From positions 2,650,001 through 2,714,000 of the forward strand of contig NZ_LT629689.1 of assembly GCF_900102035.1 (NCBI RefSeq): 64,000 nt of DNA, in the 5' to 3' direction. The notes under the pieces were generated by a model. It ran no database searches. It saw nothing but the letters and a program-made list of their open reading frames with translations, and was not told the DNA's origin. The DNA comes from Pseudomonas extremaustralis (GTDB lineage: Bacteria; Pseudomonadota; Gammaproteobacteria; Pseudomonadales; Pseudomonadaceae). Both the position numbers and the translations under genes were made by a program. Position 1 is the first letter of the stretch; the number at the start of each line of letters is the position of its first letter. This document shows, one piece after another, positions 34,131-42,387 of this stretch.

Positions 34131-35939
34131 TTGCGCATTTTTTCCCGTGTTTTACTGCTGATACTCGCCATTTTGGCCCTATTGCTGGCTGTGGTGATCT
34201 ATTACACCGCCAACCCCAAGTTGCCGGACTACGTCCCGGTGCAGCAGGTCCACTACCAGGACCAGTGGAGCGCGGCCGACCGTCAGACCTACTATTTCAC
34301 CCCCCAGGGCACCCAAGTGAAGGGCCTGCATTACGACTGGTTCACTGCACTTGAACTGCCGTTTTCCGATCAACGCTTCGCCGCACCCGAGTACCTGGCA
34401 CGCTTCGGTTTCCTGGTCGACCCCAAGCAGGTGCCCACCGCGCAAAATCCCGGCAACCTGCCCGTGGGTTTCGCCCGGCACAAAAACGCCGGTAGCAACG
34501 TTGAATACCTGGATATCACCTGCGCCGCCTGCCACACCGGCGAGCTGCACTTCAACGGCCAGGCCCTGCGTATCGACGGCGGCTCGGCCCAACATGTGCT
34601 GCCTTCCAGTGTCCCGACCCTGCGCGGTGGCAGCTTTGGCCAAGCCCTGGTCGCCAGCCTCGCCGCGACCTATTACAACCCCTGGAAATTCGAACGGTTT
34701 GCCCGCCAGGTCCTAGGGGATCGCTATGAAGCCGAGCACGGCCAATTGCGCCAGGACTTCAAGCAATCGCTGAACAGGTTCCTCAAAGTCGCCTGGAACG
34801 ACACCCACCGCGGCCTCTACCCCACCGAAGAAGGCCCGGGCCGTACCGACGCGTTTGGCCGTATCGCCAATGCCAGCTTTGGCGACGCCATTTCCCCGGA
34901 CAATTACCGCGTGGCCAACGCCCCGGTGGATTACCCCCAGCTGTGGGATATCTGGACCTTCGACTGGGTGCAGTGGAACGGCTCGGCCCAGCAGCCCATG
35001 GCGCGCAATATCGGCGAAGCCCTGGGCGTGGGTGCGACGTTGACGTTCTTCGACAGCGCCGGCCAGCCGCTTCAGGGCGAGGCGCGCTACCCATCGAGCG
35101 TGCGGGTGCGCGACCTCAATCTGATCGAAGAAACCCTGCAACGCCTCAAGCCGCCGACCTGGCCCGAAGCGCTGTTCGGCGCCATCGACAAGCCCCTCGC
35201 CGCCCAGGGCCGCGCGCTGTTTGCCGAAAACTGCGCCGGCTGCCATGTGCCGACTGTCACCCAGGAAAACGGCCGACCGGTGCAACAACTGAAGATGCTG
35301 CCTGTGGACTACATCGGCACCGACCCTGGCACTGCCAGCAACATTGCCGACCAGCGTTATGACCTCAGTGCGCTGCAGTGGGACCCGGCGGAACTGGCCA
35401 AGCTCAATGTCGAATTGCACCCCACGCCGACCGACCCCCTGGACCTGAAAAAAATGTCGGTGGCCAAGGGTCTGGCCTACGTCACCGCCTTCGTCGAAGA
35501 CCACGCCTACCGCGCTGCCGGTGTCACCCCGGCCGAGCGACCGCGCCTGGACGGCTACGGCCTGCCCATCGGCGTGCGCGAGTTGCGCGCCTATAAGGCC
35601 CGCCCGCTGGCCGGCGTGTGGGCCACGCCGCCGTTCCTGCATAACGGCTCGGTGCCGACGATCTACCAGTTGCTCTCGCCCCAGGACGAACGCAGTACCA
35701 CCTTCTATAAAGGCACCTTCAACTACGATCCGCGCCACTTGGGCTTTGAGACAACAGCGTTCAAGAACGCCTTCCTGTTCGATACCAAAATCACCGGCAA
35801 CCACAACAGCGGCCACGAATTCCGTGCCGGCCAGCGTGGAAATGGCGTCATCGGCCGCGGCTTGCTGCCGCAGGAACGCTGGGCGCTGCTGGAATACCTC
35901 AAAGTGCTGGGCGGCCCTCTGGAGCAACAATTGCCATGA
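34131..35939 (+). CDS. di-heme cytochrome c (peroxidase-like) protein
   Basis: A 602-aa protein with an N-terminal TM anchor (VLLLILAILALLLAVVIYYT) and a large periplasmic domain. It has two heme-binding motifs, CAACH (in DITCAACHTGE) and CAGCH (in ENCAGCHVP), as in the RoxA/di-heme cytochrome c peroxidase group. It also has GVWATPPFLHNGSVPTIYQLL, typical of that group. TTG start with AAGGATAG upstream. It overlaps the catalase-like gene by 4 bp. It probably handles peroxide or oxidises a lipid or polymer in the periplasm; the substrate is not evident. Confidence 0.85.
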   Translation: MRIFSRVLLLILAILALLLAVVIYYTANPKLPDYVPVQQVHYQDQWSAADRQTYYFTPQGTQVKGLHYDWFTALELPFSDQRFAAPEYLARFGFLVDPKQVPTAQNPGNLPVGFARHKNAGSNVEYLDITCAACHTGELHFNGQALRIDGGSAQHVLPSSVPTLRGGSFGQALVASLAATYYNPWKFERFARQVLGDRYEAEHGQLRQDFKQSLNRFLKVAWNDTHRGLYPTEEGPGRTDAFGRIANASFGDAISPDNYRVANAPVDYPQLWDIWTFDWVQWNGSAQQPMARNIGEALGVGATLTFFDSAGQPLQGEARYPSSVRVRDLNLIEETLQRLKPPTWPEALFGAIDKPLAAQGRALFAENCAGCHVPTVTQENGRPVQQLKMLPVDYIGTDPGTASNIADQRYDLSALQWDPAELAKLNVELHPTPTDPLDLKKMSVAKGLAYVTAFVEDHAYRAAGVTPAERPRLDGYGLPIGVRELRAYKARPLAGVWATPPFLHNGSVPTIYQLLSPQDERSTTFYKGTFNYDPRHLGFETTAFKNAFLFDTKITGNHNSGHEFRAGQRGNGVIGRGLLPQERWALLEYLKVLGGPLEQQLP

Positions 35940-37099
35940 TTTTCCGATCGAACCACCACGAACGCTCCCTGCTCGCCCGACTCTGGCTGCGTCTCGGCGC
36001 GTTTCTGGGCAAGACCTTACTGTGGGTGGCCGGCCTGGGCCTGCTCGGTTGGCTGGCCGCCATGGCCTGGTATGCCTGGCAACACAGCGGCCCGGTGTCG
36101 CCGGACGAGCAGATCCCGGCGGGTGAAGCGGCGATGACCCAGGGCATTATCCAGACCGCCGTACGCATCGTTGACCAACACCGCGAAGGCACGCGCTACC
36201 TGCGCGATGCCCACGCCAAGGCCCATGGATGCGTGAAGGCCGAAGTCAACGTGCTGCCAGACCTTGACCCGGCGTTGCGCCAGGGTGTGTTCGCCGAGCC
36301 GGGCAAAACCTGGCAGGCGCTGATGCGACTGTCCAACGGCAACGCCTACCCGCAGTTCGACAGCATCCGCGATGCCCGCGGCATGGCGCTCAAGCTGTTG
36401 GATGTACCGGGCAAACAGCTGCTGGCGGACCAGCAATCACGCACGGAACAGGACTTCGTGATGTTCAGCCACCCGAACTTCTTTGTCAGCGATGTGGCGG
36501 AGTACGCGCAGAACATCGGCGCCCAGGCCGATGGCAAGAAAGTCATGGCATTTTTCCCCAAGGCCGACCCGCGCAGTTGGCAGGTCCGCCACCTGTTTAT
36601 CGCCCTGGCGACCCTGGCCCCCGCGCCAGCCAGCCCGACCCAGACCACCTACTTTTCGGTATCGCCCTACAAGTTCGGCACGGCCAACGCCAAGTTCCGC
36701 GTCGCGCCCGACCCACAAAGCTGCCCGGAATATGTACTGCCCCCACAGAACCAGAACCTGCCGAACTTCTTGCGCAGTGCCCTGAACCAGCAACTGTCTA
36801 CCGACCGCGTGCCGGCGTGTTTCGTGCTGCAGATCCAACGGCAGAACCCACAGAAGTTCATGCCGATCGAAGACACCAGTATCGAATGGAAGGAAAGCGA
36901 CGCGCCTTATGAAACCGTGGCCAGGGTGAAGATCCCCCCTCAGGATTTCGACACCCCGGCGCTGAACCTGGCGTGCGACAACCAGTCGTTCAACCCGTGG
37001 TTCGGGTTGGAGGCGCATCGCCCGATCGGCGGGATCAACCGGTTGCGCAAAGCGGTGTACGAAGCCGTCAGCGACTATCGGCATAGTCGCAACTTGTAA
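35936..37099 (+). CDS. membrane-anchored catalase-family heme protein
   Basis: A 387-aa protein with an N-terminal TM helix (LLWVAGLGLLGWLAAMAWYAW) and a catalase-like domain: MRLSNGNAYPQFDSIRDARGMALKLLDV, EQDFVMFSHPNFFVSDVAEY, and a C-terminal RLRKAVYEAVSDYR with the expected heme-ligand Tyr. It belongs to the small catalase-related group (SrpA-like), some of which act as peroxidases. The start overlaps the di-heme gene stop (ATGA), so the two probably work together against peroxides at the membrane. Confidence 0.83.
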   Translation: MIFRSNHHERSLLARLWLRLGAFLGKTLLWVAGLGLLGWLAAMAWYAWQHSGPVSPDEQIPAGEAAMTQGIIQTAVRIVDQHREGTRYLRDAHAKAHGCVKAEVNVLPDLDPALRQGVFAEPGKTWQALMRLSNGNAYPQFDSIRDARGMALKLLDVPGKQLLADQQSRTEQDFVMFSHPNFFVSDVAEYAQNIGAQADGKKVMAFFPKADPRSWQVRHLFIALATLAPAPASPTQTTYFSVSPYKFGTANAKFRVAPDPQSCPEYVLPPQNQNLPNFLRSALNQQLSTDRVPACFVLQIQRQNPQKFMPIEDTSIEWKESDAPYETVARVKIPPQDFDTPALNLACDNQSFNPWFGLEAHRPIGGINRLRKAVYEAVSDYRHSRNL

Positions 37100-37270
37100 G
37101 TTCTAAACTTGCACGCTGTTGAATGGTGGGAGGGGCGGCGTTGTTCTGCTTTGCGTAAAGAATGCGTATAGATTGCCCATTCCCCATAACGATTACGTCG
37201 TCACTATTGAGCAACTAAGCCCGGACACTCTACCGTCACTTCCTACCCCCAACACCCGTAGGAAGTCATC

Positions 37271-37387
37271 GTGGAAAGTTCAACTTTAGGCATGATCGTC
37301 CTGTCATTGATTGCGCTCTTCGGCACCGCCGCATTTTGCTTCGAACACCTCGCCACCCGCAGCGAGAAGAAAAAGAAAGCCAAATAA
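37271..37387 (+). CDS. 38-aa single-span membrane microprotein
   Basis: GTG start with GGAAG 6-10 nt upstream; 38 codons and TAA. One hydrophobic helix (MIVLSLIALFGTAAFCF) followed by a strongly basic tail (SEKKKKAK), giving an N-out/C-in topology. A terminator follows at 37433. It is too short for most gene callers but has codon use like its neighbours. Unknown function; conservation in related genomes would confirm it. Confidence 0.6.
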   Translation: MESSTLGMIVLSLIALFGTAAFCFEHLATRSEKKKKAK

Positions 37388-37432
37388 GCGGCGCGTCAAC
37401 ATCAGCAGAACCCCAGTGTTTAAAGGGATACC

Positions 37433-37458
37433 CGGGCGGCGGGCTATCCCTTCTTTTC
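37433..37458 (+). terminator. Rho-independent terminator
   Basis: An 8-bp stem AAGGGATA / TATCCCTT (37433-37440, 37445-37452) enclosing a GC-rich loop region and followed by CTTTTCG. It separates the 38-aa microprotein gene from the kdp operon. Confidence 0.7.
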
Positions 37459-37590
37459 GTTCGCCCTGCCTAACTTCATCTATATGCCGTCTTAATACCG
37501 CCGCCGCGAATCAGTGCCTGGGCTTGATACCCCAACGATTAACCTCCCCGCGTCCGCCACTGCGGCTCATTCACTCAGGGGAGTTACACC

Positions 37591-37689
37591 GTGCACACAC
37601 TCACGTTCATTTATATCGCCAGCGGCTTATGTGCCGTGGGGCTGTTCGCTTACTTGGGCTACGCCCTTATTCGCGCAGAAAAATTCTAG
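37591..37689 (+). CDS. kdpF: potassium-transporting ATPase subunit KdpF
   Basis: A 32-aa single-helix peptide starting GTG (CAGGGGAG upstream) and ending GYALIRAEKF, the usual KdpF C-terminus. KdpF stabilises the KdpABC complex in the membrane. It is followed by a 27-aa ORF and kdpA. Assigned from the C-terminal motif and the position. Confidence 0.8.
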   Translation: MHTLTFIYIASGLCAVGLFAYLGYALIRAEKF

Positions 37690-37699
37690 GGAGTCCGCC

Positions 37700-37783
37700 A
37701 TGTACGACCTGATGTTTATTGGCCTTTCCCTGGTGTTTTTTGTTGCGACTGCCATGGCCATTGTCGCCATGGGCAAGATTTGA
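37700..37783 (+). CDS. 27-aa hydrophobic ORF between kdpF and kdpA
   Basis: ATG with AGGGAG 8 nt upstream; 27 codons, almost entirely one TM helix ([27 protein letters not shown]). It is packed tightly: 10 bp after kdpF, 13 bp before kdpA. The ribosome binding site and spacing support translation. It could be a second KdpF-like stabiliser, but it lacks the RAE-type tail. Confidence 0.55.
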   Translation: MYDLMFIGLSLVFFVATAMAIVAMGKI

Positions 37784-37796
37784 ACGGAGCCACGAC

Positions 37797-39503
37797 ATGT
37801 TAAGCACGCTGCTGGAATTTGCGCTGGTCCTGGGGTTGATGACGGGACTCGCCATACTGATGGGCAAATGGCTGACCCGGGTGTTCACCGGAACCCACCA
37901 TGCCTTGCCGGAACGTTATACCTATCGCCTGCTGGGCATCGACCCACGGGAAAGCATGGGCTGGGCCCGCTACGGTTCGGCGCTGTTGTTGTCGAACGCG
38001 GCGATGATGTTGCTGGGCTATGCAGTCCTGCGCCTGCAGGCGGTGATGCCGATCAACCCGCTGGGGCTGGCCGCGCAATCGCCGGACCTGGCGTTCAACA
38101 CCGCCGTGTCCTTTATTACCAACACCAACTGGCAGGCGTACTCGGGCGAGACCAGCCTGTCGAACTTCAGCCAGATGGCGGTCATCACTTTTCTGATGTG
38201 CGTCGGTGCCACCTCCGGCGTAGTCGCGGCAGCCGCTTTCATTCGCGGCTTGAGCCGCTCCGGCTCGGGCGATATCGGCAACTTCTGGGTCGACTTCACC
38301 CGCACGCTCTATCGCGTGATGCTGCCGCTGTGCGTGGGCATGGCGCTGGTGTACGTGTGGCAGGGCATGCCGCAGACCTTCGCCTCCCAGGCCCTGGTCA
38401 CCACGCTGGAAGGCGCGCAGCAGCAGTTGATTGTCGGCGCGGTGGCCAGCTTTGAATCGATCAAGCACATCGGCACCAACGGCGGCGGTTTCTTCAGCAT
38501 GAACGCCGCGCACCCATTCGAAAACCCGACGCCGCTGACCAACGCCCTGCACATCCTCAGCATGTTGCTGATCCCGTCGGCGTTGACCTACACCTTTGGC
38601 AGCATGCTGGTGCAGCGTCGTCAGGGCTGGGTGTTTTTCGGCACCTTCCTGGTGATGTTCATCGGCTTCCTCGCCCTGGTCTACGGCGCCGAGCAAAACG
38701 GCAACCCGCTGCTGACCCAGGCCGGCGCCAACCAGAGCCTGTCGCTGGAACAAAGCGGCGGCAACATGGAGGGCAAGGAACTGCGCTTCGGCATCGCCGA
38801 CAGCAGCCTGTTCATCGCCACCACCACAGCGGCGACCACCGGCTCGGTCAACACCATGCACGACTCGCTGACCCCCATGGGCGGTTTCGTGCCCCTGGCG
38901 CAGATGATGCTCAACTGTGTGTTCGGCGGCGACGGCGTGGGCTTTATCAACCTGATCCAGTACGCCCTGCTGACGGTGTTCCTGGTGGGCATGATGATCG
39001 GCCGCAGCCCCGAGTTCCTCGGCAAGAAAATCGAGGCGCGGGAGATGAAACTGGTGATGCTCGCGGTACTCGCGCACCCCATCAGCATCCTTGGCTTCAC
39101 CGCCCTCGCCGCCCTGTGGCCCGACACCATGGCCAGTCTCAACAACCTCGGCCCCCACGGTTTCAGCGAGGTGCTGTACGCCTACACCTCCGGTACCGCC
39201 AACAACGGTTCGGCCTTCGCCGGCTTGAACGCGAACACGCCGTTTTTCAACACCACCATCGGCCTGGCGATGTTGATCGGGCGCTTCTTCACGATGCTGC
39301 CGATGCTCGCCGTGGCCGGCTCCCTGGCGATGAAGAAAACCGTACCCGCCGGCGCCGGCACCATTCCCACCGCGACCCCGCTGTTCATGGTGCTGGTGGT
39401 GTTCGTGGTGCTGGTGGTCGGTGGCCTGACCTTTTTGCCGGCGCTCGCACTCGGCCCGCTGGTGGAGCAACTGCAGTTGCTGTCCGGCCAGACCTACAAC
39501 TGA
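37797..39503 (+). CDS. kdpA: potassium-transporting ATPase KdpA (channel subunit)
   Basis: A 568-aa inner-membrane subunit with about ten TM helices, homologous to K+ channels. Selectivity-filter-like segments are visible: [50 protein letters not shown] and [14 protein letters not shown]. It binds and passes K+, driven by KdpB ATP hydrolysis. ATG with CGGAGC upstream; a longer frame to 37719 would swallow the 27-aa ORF. kdpC, not kdpB, follows by 10 bp. Confidence 0.95.
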   Translation: MLSTLLEFALVLGLMTGLAILMGKWLTRVFTGTHHALPERYTYRLLGIDPRESMGWARYGSALLLSNAAMMLLGYAVLRLQAVMPINPLGLAAQSPDLAFNTAVSFITNTNWQAYSGETSLSNFSQMAVITFLMCVGATSGVVAAAAFIRGLSRSGSGDIGNFWVDFTRTLYRVMLPLCVGMALVYVWQGMPQTFASQALVTTLEGAQQQLIVGAVASFESIKHIGTNGGGFFSMNAAHPFENPTPLTNALHILSMLLIPSALTYTFGSMLVQRRQGWVFFGTFLVMFIGFLALVYGAEQNGNPLLTQAGANQSLSLEQSGGNMEGKELRFGIADSSLFIATTTAATTGSVNTMHDSLTPMGGFVPLAQMMLNCVFGGDGVGFINLIQYALLTVFLVGMMIGRSPEFLGKKIEAREMKLVMLAVLAHPISILGFTALAALWPDTMASLNNLGPHGFSEVLYAYTSGTANNGSAFAGLNANTPFFNTTIGLAMLIGRFFTMLPMLAVAGSLAMKKTVPAGAGTIPTATPLFMVLVVFVVLVVGGLTFLPALALGPLVEQLQLLSGQTYN

Positions 39504-39513
39504 GGACACGTGG

Positions 39514-40173
39514 ATGACAACTCAATCGATAGTCAAAGGGCTGTTGCGCCCAGTGCTGGTTTCGGCGGTGTTTTTCATGCTGTTGACGGGGTTCGCCTAC
39601 CCGGCGTTCACCACCGTGACCGCACAGCTGATGTTCCCGTTCCAGGCCCGCGGCTCGCTGATCGAACGGGACGGCCTGGTCATGGGCTCGGCCCTCATCG
39701 GCCAGCATTTCACCCGGCCGGAATACTTCCACGGCCGCCCAAGCATGACCCTCGGCGCCGACCCGAAAGACCCAAGTAAAAGCGTGTCGCAGCCGTACAA
39801 CGCCGGTTCCAGCGGCGCCAGCAACCTGGGGCCGACCAGCCAGAAACTGGTGGACCAGGTAGCCGCACGCGTCCAGGCCTATCGCCAGGCCAACGGCCTG
39901 GCCGCCGACGCCCTGGTACCGGTGGATGCGGTCACCGCTTCCGCCTCGGGCCTCGATCCGCATATCTCGCTGGCCAATGCGCGGCTGCAACTGCCCCGGG
40001 TGGCGCGCCTGCGGCAGATCCCCGAAGCCGAGCTGCTGCAACTGGTCGAGCAACATACCAGCGCGCGCACCCTCGGCCTGCTCGGCGAGCCACGGGTCAA
40101 TGTGCTGCCACTCAACCTTGCGCTGGACGCCCGCCTGCCATCGCGCCAGCCCCCCATTGCGGCCAGTGAGTAA
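39514..40173 (+). CDS. kdpC: potassium-transporting ATPase KdpC
   Basis: A 219-aa subunit with one N-terminal TM helix and the KdpC motifs GSALIGQHFTRPEYFHGRPS, YNAGSSGASNLGPTSQKL and VTASASGLDPHISLANARLQ. It raises ATP/K+ affinity of the complex. It lies between kdpA and kdpB, unlike the usual kdpABC order; only 3 bp separate it from kdpB. The C-terminus (INVLPLNLALD-like then RLPSRQPPIAASE) is slightly long. Confidence 0.94.
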   Translation: MTTQSIVKGLLRPVLVSAVFFMLLTGFAYPAFTTVTAQLMFPFQARGSLIERDGLVMGSALIGQHFTRPEYFHGRPSMTLGADPKDPSKSVSQPYNAGSSGASNLGPTSQKLVDQVAARVQAYRQANGLAADALVPVDAVTASASGLDPHISLANARLQLPRVARLRQIPEAELLQLVEQHTSARTLGLLGEPRVNVLPLNLALDARLPSRQPPIAASE

Positions 40174-40176
40174 GAG

Positions 40177-42255
40177 ATGTCCCTCATGAAAAATGCTCGT
40201 ATACCTCTGTTCGATCGCGCCATCGTGCTCACTGCCTGTGGGGATGCGCTGAAGAAACTGCTGCCCCAGGCGCAATGGAAAAACCCGGTGATGTTCGTGG
40301 TCTACCTGGGCAGCATCCTCACCACCCTGCTGTGGTTCCAGTCCCTGGGCGGCCAGGGTGAAGCCCCCAGCGGCTTTATCCTCAGCATCACCTTGTGGCT
40401 GTGGTTCACCGTGCTGTTCGCCAACTTCGCCGAGGCCCTGGCCGAAGGACGCAGCCGCGCCCAGGCCGCGAGCTTGCGTGGGATGAAGCGCGAGACCCTG
40501 GCCAAGTTGCTGCAACAGCCCAAGCACGGCGCGGCGTGGCTGCCAACGGCTGCGACGCTGCTGCGCAAAGATCAGGTGGTGCTGATCGAAGCCGGCGACC
40601 TGGTGCCGTTGGACGGCATCGTGATTGAAGGCGTGGCGTCGGTGGACGAAAGCGCGATCACCGGCGAATCGGCGCCGGTGATCCGCGAGGCCGGCGGCGA
40701 CTTTTCCTCGGTCACCGGTGGCACCCGCGTGCTGTCGGACTGGCTGGTGGTGCGCATCAGCGTCAACCCCGGCGAGTCGTTCCTGGACCGCATGATCTCG
40801 ATGGTCGAGTCGGCCAAGCGCCAGAAAACCCCGAACGAAGTAGCCCTGACCATCCTGCTGGTGGGCCTGACCCTGCTGTTTCTGCTGGTGATCGCCACGC
40901 TGAGCCCGTACTCGATCTTCGCCGTGGCCATGAGCGGCAGCGGCAGCGTGGTCAGCGCCACGGTGCTGGTGGCCTTGCTGGTGTGCCTGATCCCCACCAC
41001 CATCGGCGGCCTGCTCTCAGCCATCGGCGTGGCAGGCATGAGCCGGATGATGTCGGCCAATGTCATCGCCACCTCCGGGCGGGCGGTCGAAGCGGCGGGC
41101 GACGTCGACGTGTTGCTGCTGGACAAGACCGGCACCATCACCCTGGGCAACCGTCAGGCCAGCGGTTTTTTCCCCGCGCCGGGCATAAAAGAGGCGGAGT
41201 TGGCGGACGCCGCACAACTGGCGTCCCTGGCCGATGAAACCCCGGAAGGCCGCAGCATTGTGGTACTGGCCAAGCAGAAGTTCGACATCCGCGCGCGGGA
41301 CATCAACCAACTGGGCGCCAGCTTTGTCCATTTCACTGCGCAGACCCGCATGAGCGGCGTCGACCTGCCCGAAGGCCGGGCGATTCGCAAGGGCGCGGCG
41401 GACGCGATTCGCGGCCATGTCGAGGCGCTGGGTGGCAGTTTCCCCACAGCCTTGCAGGCCAAGGTCGATGAAGTCGCGCGGCGCGGCAGCACGCCGCTGG
41501 TGGTCAGCGACGGTGCCAAGGCACTGGGCGTGGTGGAGCTCAAGGACGTGGTCAAGGGCGGCATCAAGGAGCGCTTCGCCGAACTGCGGCGCATGGGCAT
41601 CAAGACCGTGATGATCACCGGCGACAACCACCTGACCGCGGCCGCCATTGCGGTGGAGGCCGGCGTGGATGATTTCCTCGCCGAAGCCCGCCCGGAGGAC
41701 AAGCTGCAATTGATCCGCGACTACCAGGCCCAGGGCAAGCTCGTGGCCATGACCGGCGATGGCACCAACGATGCGCCGGCACTGGCCCAGGCCGACGTGG
41801 CGGTGGCGATGAACAGCGGCACCCAGGCCGCCAAAGAGGCCGGCAACATGGTCGACCTCGACAGCAACCCGACCAAGCTGATCGAAGTGGTCGAGGTCGG
41901 CAAACAGATGCTGATGACCCGCGGCGCCCTCACCACCTTCAGCGTGGCCAATGACGTAGCGAAGTACTTTGCGATCATCCCGGCGGCGTTTGTCGCGACC
42001 TATCCACAGCTCGGCGCATTGAACGTGATGCACCTGGCCAGCCCCAACTCGGCGATTCTCAGCGCGGTGATTTTTAACGCGCTGATCATTGTCGCGCTGA
42101 TCCCCCTGGCCCTGCGCGGCGTGACCTATCGTTCGATCGGCGCAGCGGCGTTGCTCAACCGCAATCTGCTGATCTACGGCCTCGGCGGCGTGCTGGTGCC
42201 GTTTGCCGGGATCAAGCTGATCGACCTGCTGCTGACGGGGTTGGGCTTGGTGTAA
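40177..42255 (+). CDS. kdpB: potassium-transporting ATPase KdpB (P-type ATPase)
   Basis: A 692-aa P-type ATPase: actuator motif [10 protein letters not shown], phosphorylation motif [13 protein letters not shown], nucleotide-binding [11 protein letters not shown], hinge [24 protein letters not shown], and about seven TM helices. It energises K+ uptake through KdpA. ATG at 40177; a second ATG three codons in is possible. It is last of the structural genes; a REPIN and then kdpD follow. Confidence 0.95.
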   Translation: MSLMKNARIPLFDRAIVLTACGDALKKLLPQAQWKNPVMFVVYLGSILTTLLWFQSLGGQGEAPSGFILSITLWLWFTVLFANFAEALAEGRSRAQAASLRGMKRETLAKLLQQPKHGAAWLPTAATLLRKDQVVLIEAGDLVPLDGIVIEGVASVDESAITGESAPVIREAGGDFSSVTGGTRVLSDWLVVRISVNPGESFLDRMISMVESAKRQKTPNEVALTILLVGLTLLFLLVIATLSPYSIFAVAMSGSGSVVSATVLVALLVCLIPTTIGGLLSAIGVAGMSRMMSANVIATSGRAVEAAGDVDVLLLDKTGTITLGNRQASGFFPAPGIKEAELADAAQLASLADETPEGRSIVVLAKQKFDIRARDINQLGASFVHFTAQTRMSGVDLPEGRAIRKGAADAIRGHVEALGGSFPTALQAKVDEVARRGSTPLVVSDGAKALGVVELKDVVKGGIKERFAELRRMGIKTVMITGDNHLTAAAIAVEAGVDDFLAEARPEDKLQLIRDYQAQGKLVAMTGDGTNDAPALAQADVAVAMNSGTQAAKEAGNMVDLDSNPTKLIEVVEVGKQMLMTRGALTTFSVANDVAKYFAIIPAAFVATYPQLGALNVMHLASPNSAILSAVIFNALIIVALIPLALRGVTYRSIGAAALLNRNLLIYGLGGVLVPFAGIKLIDLLLTGLGLV

Positions 42256-42268
42256 CACCGACAACCCC

Positions 42269-42360
42269 ATGTGGGAGCGGGCTTGCTCGCGAAGGCGATG
42301 TATCAGTGACCGATGAGTTGGCTGGCACCGCGCATTCGCGAGCAAGCCCGCTCCCACACT
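42269..42360. repeat. REPIN of a second REP family
   Basis: An inverted pair: ATGTGGGAGCGGGCTTGCTC and GAGCAAGCCCGCTCCCACAC. Its core GGGCTTGCTCGCGAA differs from the GGGCTTGCTCCCGAT of the other three REPINs. It lies between kdpB and kdpD; as RNA it forms a long hairpin that could reduce read-through from pump to sensor genes. Confidence 0.9.
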
Positions 42361-42387
42361 TCAAATGCGGCACTTATCAGGATTTGT

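Noticed and set aside
37800..39509. 569-codon antisense frame over kdpA
   Set aside because: An exact shadow of kdpA with His/Gln/Arg-rich composition, typical of reverse-frame translation of TM codons.
41017..42357. 446-codon antisense frame over kdpB extending into the REPIN
   Set aside because: A shadow of a P-type ATPase gene with all motifs in the sense frame.
13466..42360. Short repeats near 13.5, 22.1, 26.4 and 42.3 kb as CRISPR repeats
   Set aside because: They are solitary inverted REP pairs scattered between genes, without regular spacing or spacers, and no cas genes are present.
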